Shown: positions 32,116 through 42,687 of the stretch, piece by piece
Layout of the letters: each line of letters starts with the position of its first letter
Position numbering within the stretch: position 1 is the first letter of the stretch
Origin: Ypsolopha sequella
Taxonomy: Eukaryota > Arthropoda > Insecta > Lepidoptera > Ypsolophidae
Direction: 5' to 3'
Assembly (NCBI GenBank): GCA_934047225.1
Contig: OW203984.1
Coordinates: 1,435,201-1,499,200 of the forward strand
Length of the DNA stretch: 64,000 nucleotides
The notes under the pieces: generated by a model
Databases searched by the model: none
Seen by the model: the letters and a program-made list of their open reading frames with translations, nothing else
Told to the model about the DNA's origin: nothing
Position numbers and translations under genes: made by a program

Positions 32116-32254
32116 CCGCGGCTTTGCTAACGTAGAAGTGTCTTTTAATCATCGATATTTTTCGGCTTGGCGCTTATTTTAACGACACCTTTATAGCTTG
32201 TATGTTGAACAAGCTAATAATAAAGAAAACCGCATCAAAATCCGTTCAGTGGTT

Positions 32255-32330
32255 CTTTCGCAGCCGGTTTGTTAAAAACCGCTTTTTCTAATTAATCTAA
32301 ACAGAACACTTAAATTCCAAATGCACTCAA
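32255..32330 (+). repeat. Family K terminus
   Basis: TTCGCAGCCGGTTTGTTAAA and CCGCTTTTTCTAATTAATCT match the left end of 63292..63666. It follows directly on the 57-bp array and CATCAAAATCCGTTCAGTGG. Confidence 0.55.
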
Positions 32331-33490
32331 ATAGTTATTATGTGTATAAAAATCCAAATATATAATAAATTACCCATATTTATAAAAGAGTGAATATTAA
32401 ATTAATGAAGATTGAGTGATTTAATCTATTAGGATTATTAAAATTTTAAACATAACATTGTTATTAATCCAATAGTTATTTCTGAGATGATCTATCTAAC
32501 ATAATAAAACACAAAAATCTTATCGCAGACCAACGTTATATAAATTGACATGTTATTTGTATACGAGTATATGTCGCTATTTGTAACGTCTCTTACTTCA
32601 TAAAAATAATTAAAATGCTATAATACTGTATTTTTGTAACTTTTTAAAATGTTATTAATATATTTTGATCGGTTTAATGAATTTGCATTCGCCATGACCG
32701 CGGGTAGATTGAAGTTTTTACGAGTGTGAAAACGTAAGTAGATTTTTTCATGTATTTATAACCAAGATAGTTTCAAAAAGCTGATTCCTATAAATACTTT
32801 CTTGTTGTTTTTTTTTTAAGATTCGTGGAAGAAAATTTATTCATAATCAAATATTTTTATGTATATATAAGTTCAAGGCTTATTTATTTAATTTCTAAGA
32901 AGAACCAAAACATATTGTACAAGGAAAAGTACATTGACAAGCAAATATTCCTACTCATTTCCACTATCCAAAGACAATTTTCTATCCTAGGCCGATGTAA
33001 CGATCCAGTTATAGAGCCATCAGCCCCATGCTTTCATATCATCACGCTCGCACATAAAGGGGTCGTTAGAGATAGTGAATATCGAAACGACACACGCCCC
33101 AGGTATCGGGCCATTTCCATATTGAGGTAAAATGGCCTTAAGAGATAAGAAATGCTTTTTAAGATGACAGTACAAGGCAAGGTGAGTGTTAAATAGCTAT
33201 AACTTGGTTATGTATGGAGTTATAGAGAGCTATGTGTTTTAAGTTCTTTCTTATAAGCTATGAGTATGATATTAAGTCTGCCAAGATAGCGTTAGGTAAG
33301 CAATCTGTCAACACGTCATATGTAATCTAATTGAAAATATACTCACGAAATTTAAAATGATTTTCACTACTATTTTCAAAATGTGTCTTTGTCGATGATT
33401 TTTTTAGTTATTTTTTTCTGCACACCGAGTACTAAATGGATGTGTGGTAGTGGCTAAGCATAAGACCTTTAAGGTCAAAAATGTATATGA
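32331..33490. other. AT-rich spacer
   Basis: May include the decayed body of the family K copy in its first few hundred bases. The frame at 32825-33130 begins with a non-ATG codon and has no recognisable domain. Confidence 0.3.
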
Positions 33491-34114
33491 GTAATAATAT
33501 TCTACCATCATGCCGATTCATGCCAATGATCATCTCACTCAATAATAATATTCTACCATCATGCCAATGATCATCTCACTCAATAATAATATTCTACCAT
33601 CATGCCAATGATCATCTCACTCAATAATCATATTCTACCATCATATCAATGATCATCTCACTCAATAATAATATTCTACCATCCTGCCAATGATCACCTC
33701 ACTCAATAATAATATTCTACCATCATTCCAATGATCATCTCACTCAATAATCATATTCTACCATCATGCCAATGATCATCTCACTCAATAATAATATTCT
33801 ACCATCATGCCAATGATCATCTCACTCAATAATAATATTCTACCATCATGCCAATGATCATCTCACTCAATAATAATATTCTACCATCATGCCAATGATC
33901 ATGTCACTCAATAATAATATTCTACCATCATGCCAATGATCAGCTCACTCAATAATAATATTCTACCATCATGCCAATGATCATGTCACTCAATAATAAT
34001 ATTCTACCATCATGCCAATGATCAGCTCACTCAATAATAATATTCTACCATCATGCCAATGATCATGTCACTCAATAATAATATTCTACCATCATGCCAA
34101 TGATCATCTCACTC
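33491..34114 (+). repeat. Tandem array, 41-bp unit, about 15 copies
   Basis: Unit AATAATAATATTCTACCATC plus ATGCCAATGATCATCTCACTC, in 41-bp register from 33541 to 34114 (14 units), preceded by one longer unit with an extra ATTCATGCC. Later units alternate between ATCATG and ATCAGC forms around 33890-34075. Confidence 0.9.
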
Positions 34115-34877
34115 AATATAGCCGTTATTACGTTTGCCGCGGACGGAAAGATTGACAGAGATCATTTTAAGGGTTTTTATTTTTGACGGAACCCTATAAA
34201 GTATCTTGTTATTATTAGATAGTGTTATGTAGTAATCATAATAATCTTGGTTTATACCAGAGTTTTCAAGCTTACGTGCCGGCGCGAATCAATCATACAA
34301 ACTGGTTACAATGAATGGTTTCCCCTATAATTAGAGTTACGCATCACGCAATAAACTACCATCTCCGCCGTGTACACATTACCGCTAGTCTAGAGTTCAG
34401 AGCCACGCCTAGTTAACCTTTAGTTAACACGTAAATTATCTGCGAGCGTAAAGTCGTTGCGCAGGATAATACCGGATGATTCACGGGAACGAACGCCAAG
34501 CGCTGATTTACGCTTTCCTCCATCCGACAATAAATTATGACGAAGGAGATACCACTCCACCTAACTTTAGCTGTCCGCCTCTAGTGACTGAGGTTTTAGG
34601 GGTCGTTTTCGGTTGGCAAGGTGGTCAGGGTATCTTGGTTGGACAGCGTCGAGCCAAATCGACGCTGTCAGCTCCCGGTGTAGAGTTATGATGTATCGTC
34701 CGTGTGGGCATCGTACGGTGAGGATTTTTGCTGAAAGAGCTCTGAATGTTTTTCTCTGGATTTTCTTTGATATGTTTTTTCAAGTTTTACAGCGATAATC
34801 ACTACTCTGAATGATCGAAACATAAGAACACATCATCTTAGATTCTCATAACATTTTTGAAAATATACATCGTCATT
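34115..34877. other. Spacer with a repeat remnant
   Basis: 34130-34200 carries a family D-like tail (GACGGAACCCTATAAAG). The frame at 34476-34691 has no recognisable domain. Confidence 0.3.
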
Positions 34878-35245
34878 AGTTGGTAGAGCTGATGCCGAGC
34901 TCGATTGTGGAGGTACCACCATCTTACTGTAGGTGGTAGAGCTGATGCTGGGCTTGATTGTGGAGGTACCAGCATCTTAGTGTAGATGGTAGAGCTGATG
35001 CTGAGCCCTATTATGAAGGGACCACCATCTTACTTGAAAACCCTCCCCTGAATTTTTCGGGGGAGAGAAAGAAGACAGCTCTCAAAAACACAACAACCAA
35101 AGGGGTTTCGGCAATGCGCTCACCAACCTGCCTGCCCAGCATGTGTGGGTATAGACATTTCATTCAAGAGGACTACCAAGAGTGGCAAAATCTTTTAAAA
35201 ACCTATGTCCAGCAATGGACACACCAGGCTAATGAGTCGGTGGTG
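34878..35245 (+). mobile_element. Family L retroelement 3' region, copy 2, with internal tandem
   Basis: Three tandem units of about 57 bp (GGTAGAGCTGATGCTGAGC ... GGAGGTACCACCATCTTA) precede GGGGTTTCGGCAATGCGCTC, CTGCCCAGCATGTGTGGGTA and AACCTATGTCCAGCAATGGA. The opposite-strand copy at 21596..21985 has the same components. An open frame runs through (34958-35287) but has no known domain. Confidence 0.6.
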
Positions 35246-35284
35246 TCAGACCCAGAGTGGGTGTTGTCAGATTATGTTTCCGAG

Positions 35285-35520
35285 TGAAAATTTTGAAATG
35301 CAAGTCACAGTCCAAGCTCATACACCGACGTTTCACCTAAGGTTATAAAATCCCAGCATGACTGTGGTAAGCCTAATTGCCAGACTTCGGGCACAAATAG
35401 ATCCCCTTGTCTTCCGAAGCCCGCAATCCAAACGCAAAGGGATGTGAACCCGCGACCTCCACTGGATTAGTGGTCGACACTTTCGAATCAGACCTCAGAG
35501 GTGGATTAAATTTCTTAGGA
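35285..35520 (-). repeat. tRNA-headed SINE, family S2, copy 2
   Basis: Minus strand: CCACCTCTGAGGTCTGATTC, then GGAGGTCGCGGGTTCACATC (B-box-like), then CTATTTGTGCCCGAAGTCTG. Tail ends GACTGTGACTTGCATTTC. It abuts the family L element. Confidence 0.65.
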
Positions 35521-36534
35521 AATGTAAACCAAAAATCGGTCAAGGATAATTTCTTGTTAATTCTATCTGAATACCTTCGTGAGAAGAGAGCCAGTGGTTG
35601 TGAATACGAAATTTCCTGATGGATCATTATCTAATTACATATTACTCATCGATTCAACGGCTTGTCGCCATGAATCATCGATATCTTATTTAATATTTAT
35701 TTAAATAATTACTTAGCTCAGCTCTCGCCACACCCCTGGCTGGCTCGAACAAAGTGCATTCATCTTGGTGCCGCATCAAGATTACCATATTTAATGCTTG
35801 CCCCATGTTTATGCTAGAGGCCAATTCTGAAACGAGGTTCTGTTATTTAATATTTATTTGACACGCTTAGAACTTTGTGTGATGGATGAATGAATGGCAT
35901 GAATGAGGTTTTAAAGGGTTAGTTTCTGATATGAGATAATCTGTCTGGGAGAAATCGCTATAAGTGATAAGGCCGCCAATTGTTACCTTCTTTCATAAGT
36001 TTGTTCTTTTACCTTATTTATTAATTTTGATGTACAACAAACAGTATTTGTCTTGTCTTAATCTGTAGGACAGATCCGAGCCCCGGTCTGGAGTGCGATC
36101 TGTTGTTTAAACGGTAATGAGGGTTTATACATATTTAAGCGATGGATAAGCAAATCACAGTGTTTTATTATCTAAAAAATTGATACTGTCGTTGTTGGCT
36201 CTTGATGCAACATTTGTAATATATTGTAAATAAAACAAATTTTTGGTGCCTGTTCCACTGTTTTTTATATTACACTAGCGACCGGTTTCGTTATAATAAC
36301 ATCATCAGACTTTTTAGATATGGCTACGAATCATGAGATGGATGAAAAGACGAAATATTCCACGAACTATTTATTATCTAGTAGGACGTAACAAAATGTG
36401 TAAAATGACAAGCTTCTTTGTCGATTTCTGTCACACCAACTGGATCACAATAGTGATTGCCAAGTTACTAATTTTACCATCTCTGTAAAGCGTAAGAACT
36501 TCACCTACTCCTGATGCAGCACCCTGCCATGTAG
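35521..36534. other. Spacer
   Basis: 36180-36310 contains GCGACCGGTTTCGTTATAAT, a phrase common in insect repeats, but no boundaries can be drawn. Confidence 0.3.
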
Positions 36535-36695
36535 CGGACGTGGCTCAAAATACAAAATACAATATTCTTTATTGCACACCAAAAAAACGGAAATAAAGAA
36601 CTTTTTAATAAGTAGCAGGGTACAATTGGCGGTCTTATAATTAAAAGCGATCTCATCCAGACAGTTTGACGGTTGACGATAAAACCGGCTGCGCA
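36535..36695 (-). mobile_element. LINE 3' end, minus strand
   Basis: On the minus strand: CTGTCTGGATGAGATCGCTT, TATAAGACCGCCAATTGTAC, then GTGTGCAATAAAGAATATTG and a TTGTATTTTG tail. This is a standard 3'UTR ending of lepidopteran non-LTR elements. Confidence 0.65.
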
Positions 36696-37426
36696 CTTTA
36701 GATCAACCTATCAGGTAAAACAACCGCGGATCAGGAACCCAATTAGCTCGCTGAAAAGGTCATATAAAGAGTCACGCACGCGTCAAATGAAATAATTCTT
36801 GACTTGGCCTTTCAAATGGAACATGAGACTGAAATACTAAAAGATAGTTAAAAACTGAACACCAGGTACCAAGCTGATAATACCATTACATTCTGAGATA
36901 ATATTCCACCTGGACCGGTGACCGTAGCCAAAACCTGAAATAGAAGATGTGATTATAATAAGTAAAGTAGCCGATTCCTACCTAAGCACAATTGTCCAAA
37001 TGAGATGCTAGACGCGGAAACTAAGCTGGGGCTTCTGATGATTGAAACTTATCTGTCTGAGACAAAACATCTCAGCTCCGAGAATCAGACCCTGGGTTGA
37101 GACGTAAATTATAGTTGTAGCAGACTCCGGGTCCCGCCCTTAGATCTCAATATACGGCTCATCTGATAACAGGGTAGCTGGTTTATTTAACGTATTATCG
37201 ACGGGTTAAACTGAGGGTGGACCACAGAACATTTTAAATGTTCTGAGGGGTAGACTGTGGTGGAGATGGGGTTCTGAGGGCTGCCTTCGAGAGAATCGCA
37301 ATCACAGATTTATAACTTTCAATGATAAATTAAATTGCTATAAACGACTGAGTAAATAGTCGGTTCGCAAATTATAAGTAATCCGTATTTCAAATAACCT
37401 TTTTTTATTGTCTGTTAACCCCCGAT
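36696..37426. other. Spacer
   Basis: Contains a small near-palindrome CAGAACATTTTAAATGTTCTG at 37226-37246 inside a wider ACCACAG/CTGTGGT pair. No gene. Confidence 0.35.
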
Positions 37427-37530
37427 TCTGTGTAATGGATTTTTCCATAATAACTACAAATATAATTCATAATACAATCTGTGTAATGGATTTTTCCATA
37501 ATAACTACAAATATAATTCATAATACAATC
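37427..37530 (+). repeat. Direct duplication of a 51-bp unit
   Basis: CTGTGTAATGGATTTTTCCA and the following bases through CATAATACAAT occur twice in exact succession. Confidence 0.85.
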
Positions 37531-37960
37531 TTCAACAACTCACCGCGTAGTCATAAATTGCAAGTTATGTTATCGATAAAATATACTGAGTAATTTATAT
37601 TAGTGTTACAATATTGACATTATTTATTTTATTACATACATGTATGGTACGAAGGTATATGATGATTAACTTTGATAAGATTATCGCATAGTAAATAGTT
37701 TTTTCTGTTGACTGTGTGGAGTCATGAAATTGCTGATTGTAGCAATAAGTAATTGTGCACGACTTGTGGCAAGGCACGTAGCCTCGCCAGTTCTCTTCCC
37801 GACGTTGTGTAGTATCAACGTGTTTTCTTGTGTGTTTTAGCCACTAGATTATATCGGACTACTAACAGTTAACCTGTGTTTCAATCAGTCAACACCCCAA
37901 CCTGCCAAAACTGTATATTTTAGTATTGGAAATACAGTCTCGCTTTTCATAACTGCGGCC

Positions 37961-38112
37961 CTACCACGTAATTCTGATTTGTATCAACTTCAAGCAAATG
38001 CATGCGAAATTCAACGCGTGCAAAAGAGATGGCATGTAAGGCGGGCGTCGTCGCACGCACGTCAAATTTCAATCTCAAGTTGATGTTGATGAAAAAGAGA
38101 ATTACGTGGTAG
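37961..38112. repeat. MITE-like element (152 bp)
   Basis: CTACCACGTAATTCT at the left faces AGAATTACGTGGTAG at the right; inside, TCAACTTCAAGC and its counterpart CTCAAGTTGATG also pair. Confidence 0.6.
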
Positions 38113-38344
38113 ACCCGTAGCTCGTATACATATATATATTTATTAATTAACCCGTTTAGTCATTAATTTTCGATAACAATTGAAGCAAAATATAAATAAA
38201 GCGTGATCGCATCTTGATAATATAAAGTTAGGCTAGGTGTTGGTTATGGTCATTGGTTATGTATGAAACATAGCATTTACTCACATTATTATTTAACATT
38301 ACAGTCAATCCCCATACATAGTTCGTTATGTTGAGCAAAATTAT

Positions 38345-38790
38345 CAAATAAAAAACCGATCAAGTGCGAGTAAAACTTGATCTCTGAGGGCTCCGTATCA
38401 TTCAAAGACTTGAATAATTTGAGCAAAAATTACAAACTAAGATTACGTAAATAAGCGTTTTCAGTAGGTATTTGTGATTATAATACGAGTACAGTATATG
38501 GTTTAGTTTTTGAGAATTAATAAAATATTCAGGTATACAAAATACCTGCAACAAAAACAAAAAAAAATCACAATTTTTATTTTTACACAATTGCTCAAAA
38601 AAAATATTTATATTTTCATGGTTCATGTATGTATCGTTGTATTATGTTTTTATTCCACCATAACTTCAATGGATTTTGGATCAAAATTAACTATACACAA
38701 AATATCCATACTCACTCCGTTCACGAGCTAGAGACACGTGACGTACATGTGGACAGACAGACGGACAGACAGCAGAGTAACATTGATAAG
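38345..38790 (+). repeat. Family D copy, diverged
   Basis: Head AAACCGATCAAGTGCGAGTA and tract GACAGACAGACGGACAGACA at 38753-38772 mark the two ends; the body is AT-rich and longer than in the copy at 2319. The frames across it are incidental. Confidence 0.45.
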
Positions 38791-39567
38791 GCTCATTTAC
38801 GCTTTGAAGACGGAAACATAAAAACTTTAATTGAAAAGTTTTCAGTAATCGTTATGAAACTACGAGTCTACGGGGGACTGTCTGTTATGAAAATAAGATA
38901 TTTAATTAAAAGCAGTTCATTTCTAACATTATGGACCATTGTTAATAAAATTCAGATGATGCATCATAATAATATCACGACCGAACAAATATCGTCCATG
39001 ATCATATCACAGATAATAATAATCATATCCAGGTGTTCCTTGGTCAATTTTATTGATAAACGACTACACTGTTTTTAGCATACTAGTAAGTGTCTAAACA
39101 AGAAGTGAGAACATTTTGTTTATTGTTGAAGTTTACTTATTATTATAATTATTCAGGTTGTGTTGTAAAAAAATCCTCAAACATCATTTCATATCATTCT
39201 TATCACGCGTAAAACGCACGCATAGTGAAATAAATCCCATACATTGTGTATAGTCCGATCATTGTTGCAGCATAAAGTATCCTCGCCTTCAGGCAAATTT
39301 ACGATCCATACAAACGATGATAACCCTTCACACACACAACCTCCTCGCTGGAGGCCGGCCGACCGACACGTTATTTATTGTCTAATTGATGCTTTTCATT
39401 ACACATGTGTATGAAGTGGGCAAGGCTGTGTGAGTAATTACCTTGTTTTATCATTAATAATAACGATTTATTCAGGATGCGATCGAATTGGCACTTATTA
39501 TTTTGAGGCTACATATAAAATTAATGAATTAAAATCGTAAAAAATTGATTACTGAACTAGAGACCAC
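38791..39567. other. Spacer
   Basis: No supported gene. CTCGCTGGAGGCCGGCCGACC near 39342 is a small GC-rich patch. Confidence 0.3.
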
Positions 39568-39905
39568 GGTAGCTCAGTCGTTAGGACTTACAATCCTTGG
39601 GCCCCGGTTCAAACCGTGCTGGTCGAACATTCAACAATGCGCTTTTCATATAAATATTTGTATACTTACCACTTACTTAACCGTGCATGAAGAAAATCAC
39701 TGTGACATGACATAAACCTGAATGCCTGCAGCGTGTATGTGTTCCCGAACTGAAGTACGGCGATAAGGCTCACGTTGGGACGTAGAAATTGTCGGTGAAA
39801 ATAGGGCGTACGAGTGTAATCAAATCGAGTGTGTTCCAATGACAGTCTACATTTGAAAAAGCCTCTGACATCCCCATTGGGGATATACAACTCAGTGTGA
39901 CAAGG
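39568..39905 (+). repeat. tRNA-headed SINE, family S1, copy 2
   Basis: CACGGTAGCTCAGTCGTTAG and GGCCCCGGTTCAAACCGTGC are the A- and B-box-like parts; CTTACCACTTACTTAACCGT, AAGAAAATCACTGTGACATG and GAAAAAGCCTCTGACATCCC follow in the same order as at 22050..22370. It ends about 70 bp before the 65-bp array. Confidence 0.75.
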
Positions 39906-39974
39906 ATCTTTTGAGGCGTTGTTTGGTAGTGGCTGACTCCTGTCATAATAAAATGTAACCCTTATTTCGTAGCT

Positions 39975-41018
39975 TTAATGTCATCCACGCGCCCAAAGAG
40001 CCTTGTCACACTGTATGTATGGGATGACGATATCTATGTTTTAATGTCATCCACGCGCCCAAAGAGCCTTGTCACACTGTATGTATGTGATGACGATATC
40101 TATGTTTAATGTCATCCACGCGCCCAAAGAGCCTTGTCACACTGTATGTATGGGATGACGATATCTATGTTTAATGTCATCCACGCGCCCAAAGAGCCTT
40201 GTCACACTGTATGTATGTGATGACGATATCTATGTTTAATGTCATCCACGCGCCCAAAGAGCCTTGTCACACTGTATGTATGGGATGACGATATCTATGT
40301 TTAATGTCATCCACGCGCCCAAAGAGCCTTGTCACACTGTATGTATGTGATGACGATATCTATGTTTAATGTCATCCACGCGCCCAAAGAGCCTTGTCAC
40401 ACTGTATGTATGGGATGACGATATCTATGTTTAATGTCATCCACGCGCCCAAAGAGCCTTGTCACACTGTATGTATGGGATGACGATATCTATGTTTTAA
40501 TGTCATCCACGCGCCCAAAGAGCCTTGTCACACTGTATGTATGGGATGACGATATCTATGTTTTAATGTCATCCACGCGCCCAAAGAGCCTTGTCACACT
40601 GTATGTATGGGATGACGATATCTATGTTTTAACGTCATCCACGCGCCCAAAGAGCCTTGTCACACTGTATGTATGGGATGACGATATCTATGTTTAATGT
40701 CATCCACGCGCCCAAAGAGCCTTGTCACACTGTATGTATGTGATGACGATATCTATGTTTAATGTCATCCACGCGCCCAAAGAGCCTTGTCACACTGTAT
40801 GTATGGGATGACGATATCTATGTTTAATGTCATCCACGCGCCCAAAGAGCCTTGTCACACTGTATGTATGGGATGACGATATCTATGTTTTAATGTCATC
40901 CACGCGCCCAAAGAGCCTTGTCACACTGTATGTATGGGATGACGATATCTATGTTTAATGTCATCCACGCGCCCAAAGAGCCTTGTCACACTGTATGTAT
41001 GTGATGACGATATCTATG
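39975..41018 (+). repeat. Tandem array, 65/66-bp unit, 16 copies
   Basis: Unit TTAATGTCATCCACGCGCCC / AAAGAGCCTTGTCACACTGT / ATGTATGGGATGACGATATC / TATGT. Copies vary at GGGATGAC versus GTGATGAC and in one T (65 or 66 bp). The first seven alternate G/T types. GTCATCC and GGATGAC inside the unit are inverted, so each unit can form a stem. Four successive 66-bp units open a frame (40434-40697) by arithmetic alone. Confidence 0.9.
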
Positions 41019-41508
41019 TTTTCTTTGTTTACTGCAGACGACTCTATTATACACATTCCCTTAACCCATCTATGCTTTAACCGATTGTTCCAAAAATTTA
41101 TGAAATGTATAACATCTGTCTATCTAATGATATTTTAATTTTAATTATGAATTCAACTTACAGTAGTTGAGAATCTTATGATTTTATGATTATTGTTCGG
41201 ACAAAAAGCCTGCACTTATTGTAAAATTTCTATTTATTTATTTATTTAAAGATTTACATGTTTGCATTCTGACATAAAGTAAGTAATTATGGATGTTGCT
41301 ACGTAACCATAGACGAATACAACATAATGTAATAATAACATAAAACATATTACATAGTTTAACTAGAACAAATTAAATAATTATGTATGTTTGTATCGTT
41401 ACATAAGATTTTTTTAATGTAGCAAGAACGCAATTTCAATTTTTGAGCTTCAGATTTAAAGAGGCCTACGGCCCATATAGGCTGAGAAATGAGTGCTCTC
41501 TAAGGGTA
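41019..41508. other. Spacer
   Basis: A TTTATTTATTTATTTA tract near 41232 resembles a reversed retroelement tail; otherwise unremarkable. Confidence 0.3.
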
Positions 41509-41663
41509 TGTGGATGGAAAAGTCGAAAGCAGGGTCTTTGACTTAAGAACTTTGTTTGGACTAGTTAGGAAATAAACATACTAAAAGTCCTTATCCCTCC
41601 GAGTCGAGCCCGAGGGCACACACAAAGGGGGGCACAAAGAAGATCCCGTTTTTTGGTTTTTTG

Positions 41664-41668
41664 CTTAC
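41664..41668 (+). other. Target-site duplication of BEL element, left (CTTAC)
   Basis: CTTAC directly before the left LTR (41669) is repeated at 49445-49449 directly after the right LTR. Five bases is typical for BEL/Pao integration. Confidence 0.9.
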
Positions 41669-42687
41669 TGTGCAGCACAGCCTCAGGATAGCTCAGTGGG
41701 GTCGGGCCGTACTGCACTATAATAGATTGCCGGGTTGTGAAAGCCAACAAAAACACCGCTTTGTGGACCCAAGGAGTGCAGCCAGGAACTAGGTAGAGTG
41801 CCAGATCTTCTACTTTTCTATTTCCTTTTCGGAATAGTGCTCGGAATGTGAATGAATGTGGACGGCGCTCCACCCGTTTTTATAGCAGTTTCTCTGTACG
41901 CACACATAGGCATTCTACCTCACCCCCTGGAGCATTATTTTATTATTTATTCATGCTTAATCATTCTATTTACAATTAATTCTTATTTCTAACTTATTCT
42001 AGATCCTTAGGTCTACACATAGGTACTACGATCATTACGCTACGACGTCTGGGAGCGGACTGGCGGCCGAAAATGTGCTGCGCGGGTATTTATACTTCCT
42101 CAACCCCCACCTCAGGAGTATAAATACGCGCCCTATATGGCCAACCGTCCTCAGTCTGCTTCCCACCGTCGTAACGCTAACATACCATGCTGTTATGCCT
42201 ATTTTCAGACTACTTAGGTATTTTCTAGCATACCTAAGTACCTAGATCTACGTATAGCCTATCTTGTACCTAGGTTTTATTCTAAAACCTAGCTAGGCGT
42301 ATCAATGAAACAATCATAGCAAATTATCTTTATTCTGTAAGTTCTTAATATTACCTTGTAACTATTTATTGTATTCTATTTATTAAGCTATTTTAATGCT
42401 TATTTATTCAGAGTCGGATAGCTGTTTTATCTACTTATTCATGTCTGTACTATGTTGCAGCTATCCGAGTAAATAAACACACGGGACTAATTTATTTATT
42501 TACCTAAACTTAATACTTAAACTTAATACTATTTACATACTTATTTACATGAAAAGTCCGTGATATTTTCATGAAAAACGCGAAAATGTGTGAAAATGCG
42601 TCTGTTAGGTAACGCCGCGCAACTATACCCTAAATTCGCGTAGTTCACATATTTTCCGCTAGAGGCGCGCGTGTCTCGTCGTGTACA
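41669..42687 (-). repeat. BEL element 3' LTR (1019 bp)
   Basis: Plus-strand text begins TGTGCAGCACAG and ends CGTCGTGTACA; on the coding strand it starts TGTACACGACG and ends CTGCACA. It differs from the other LTR by four substitutions that I found (in CTTTT(C/A)GG, AGCA(G/C)TTTC, GGCC(G/A)AAAA, CTCAG(G/T)AGT) and one 8-bp length change near 42515. The pol frame ends inside it at 42645. Confidence 0.9.

Noticed and set aside
30776..32182. Two long open frames with a 19-residue repeat (YILLLYQVYK-type)
   Set aside because: They follow from a 57-bp tandem unit (57 = 3 x 19), begin at TTG codons and are separated by a stop created by one substitution.
40434..40697. Open frame of four 22-residue repeats
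   Set aside because: Only successive 66-bp units of the 65/66-bp array stay in frame; neighbouring 65-bp units break it.
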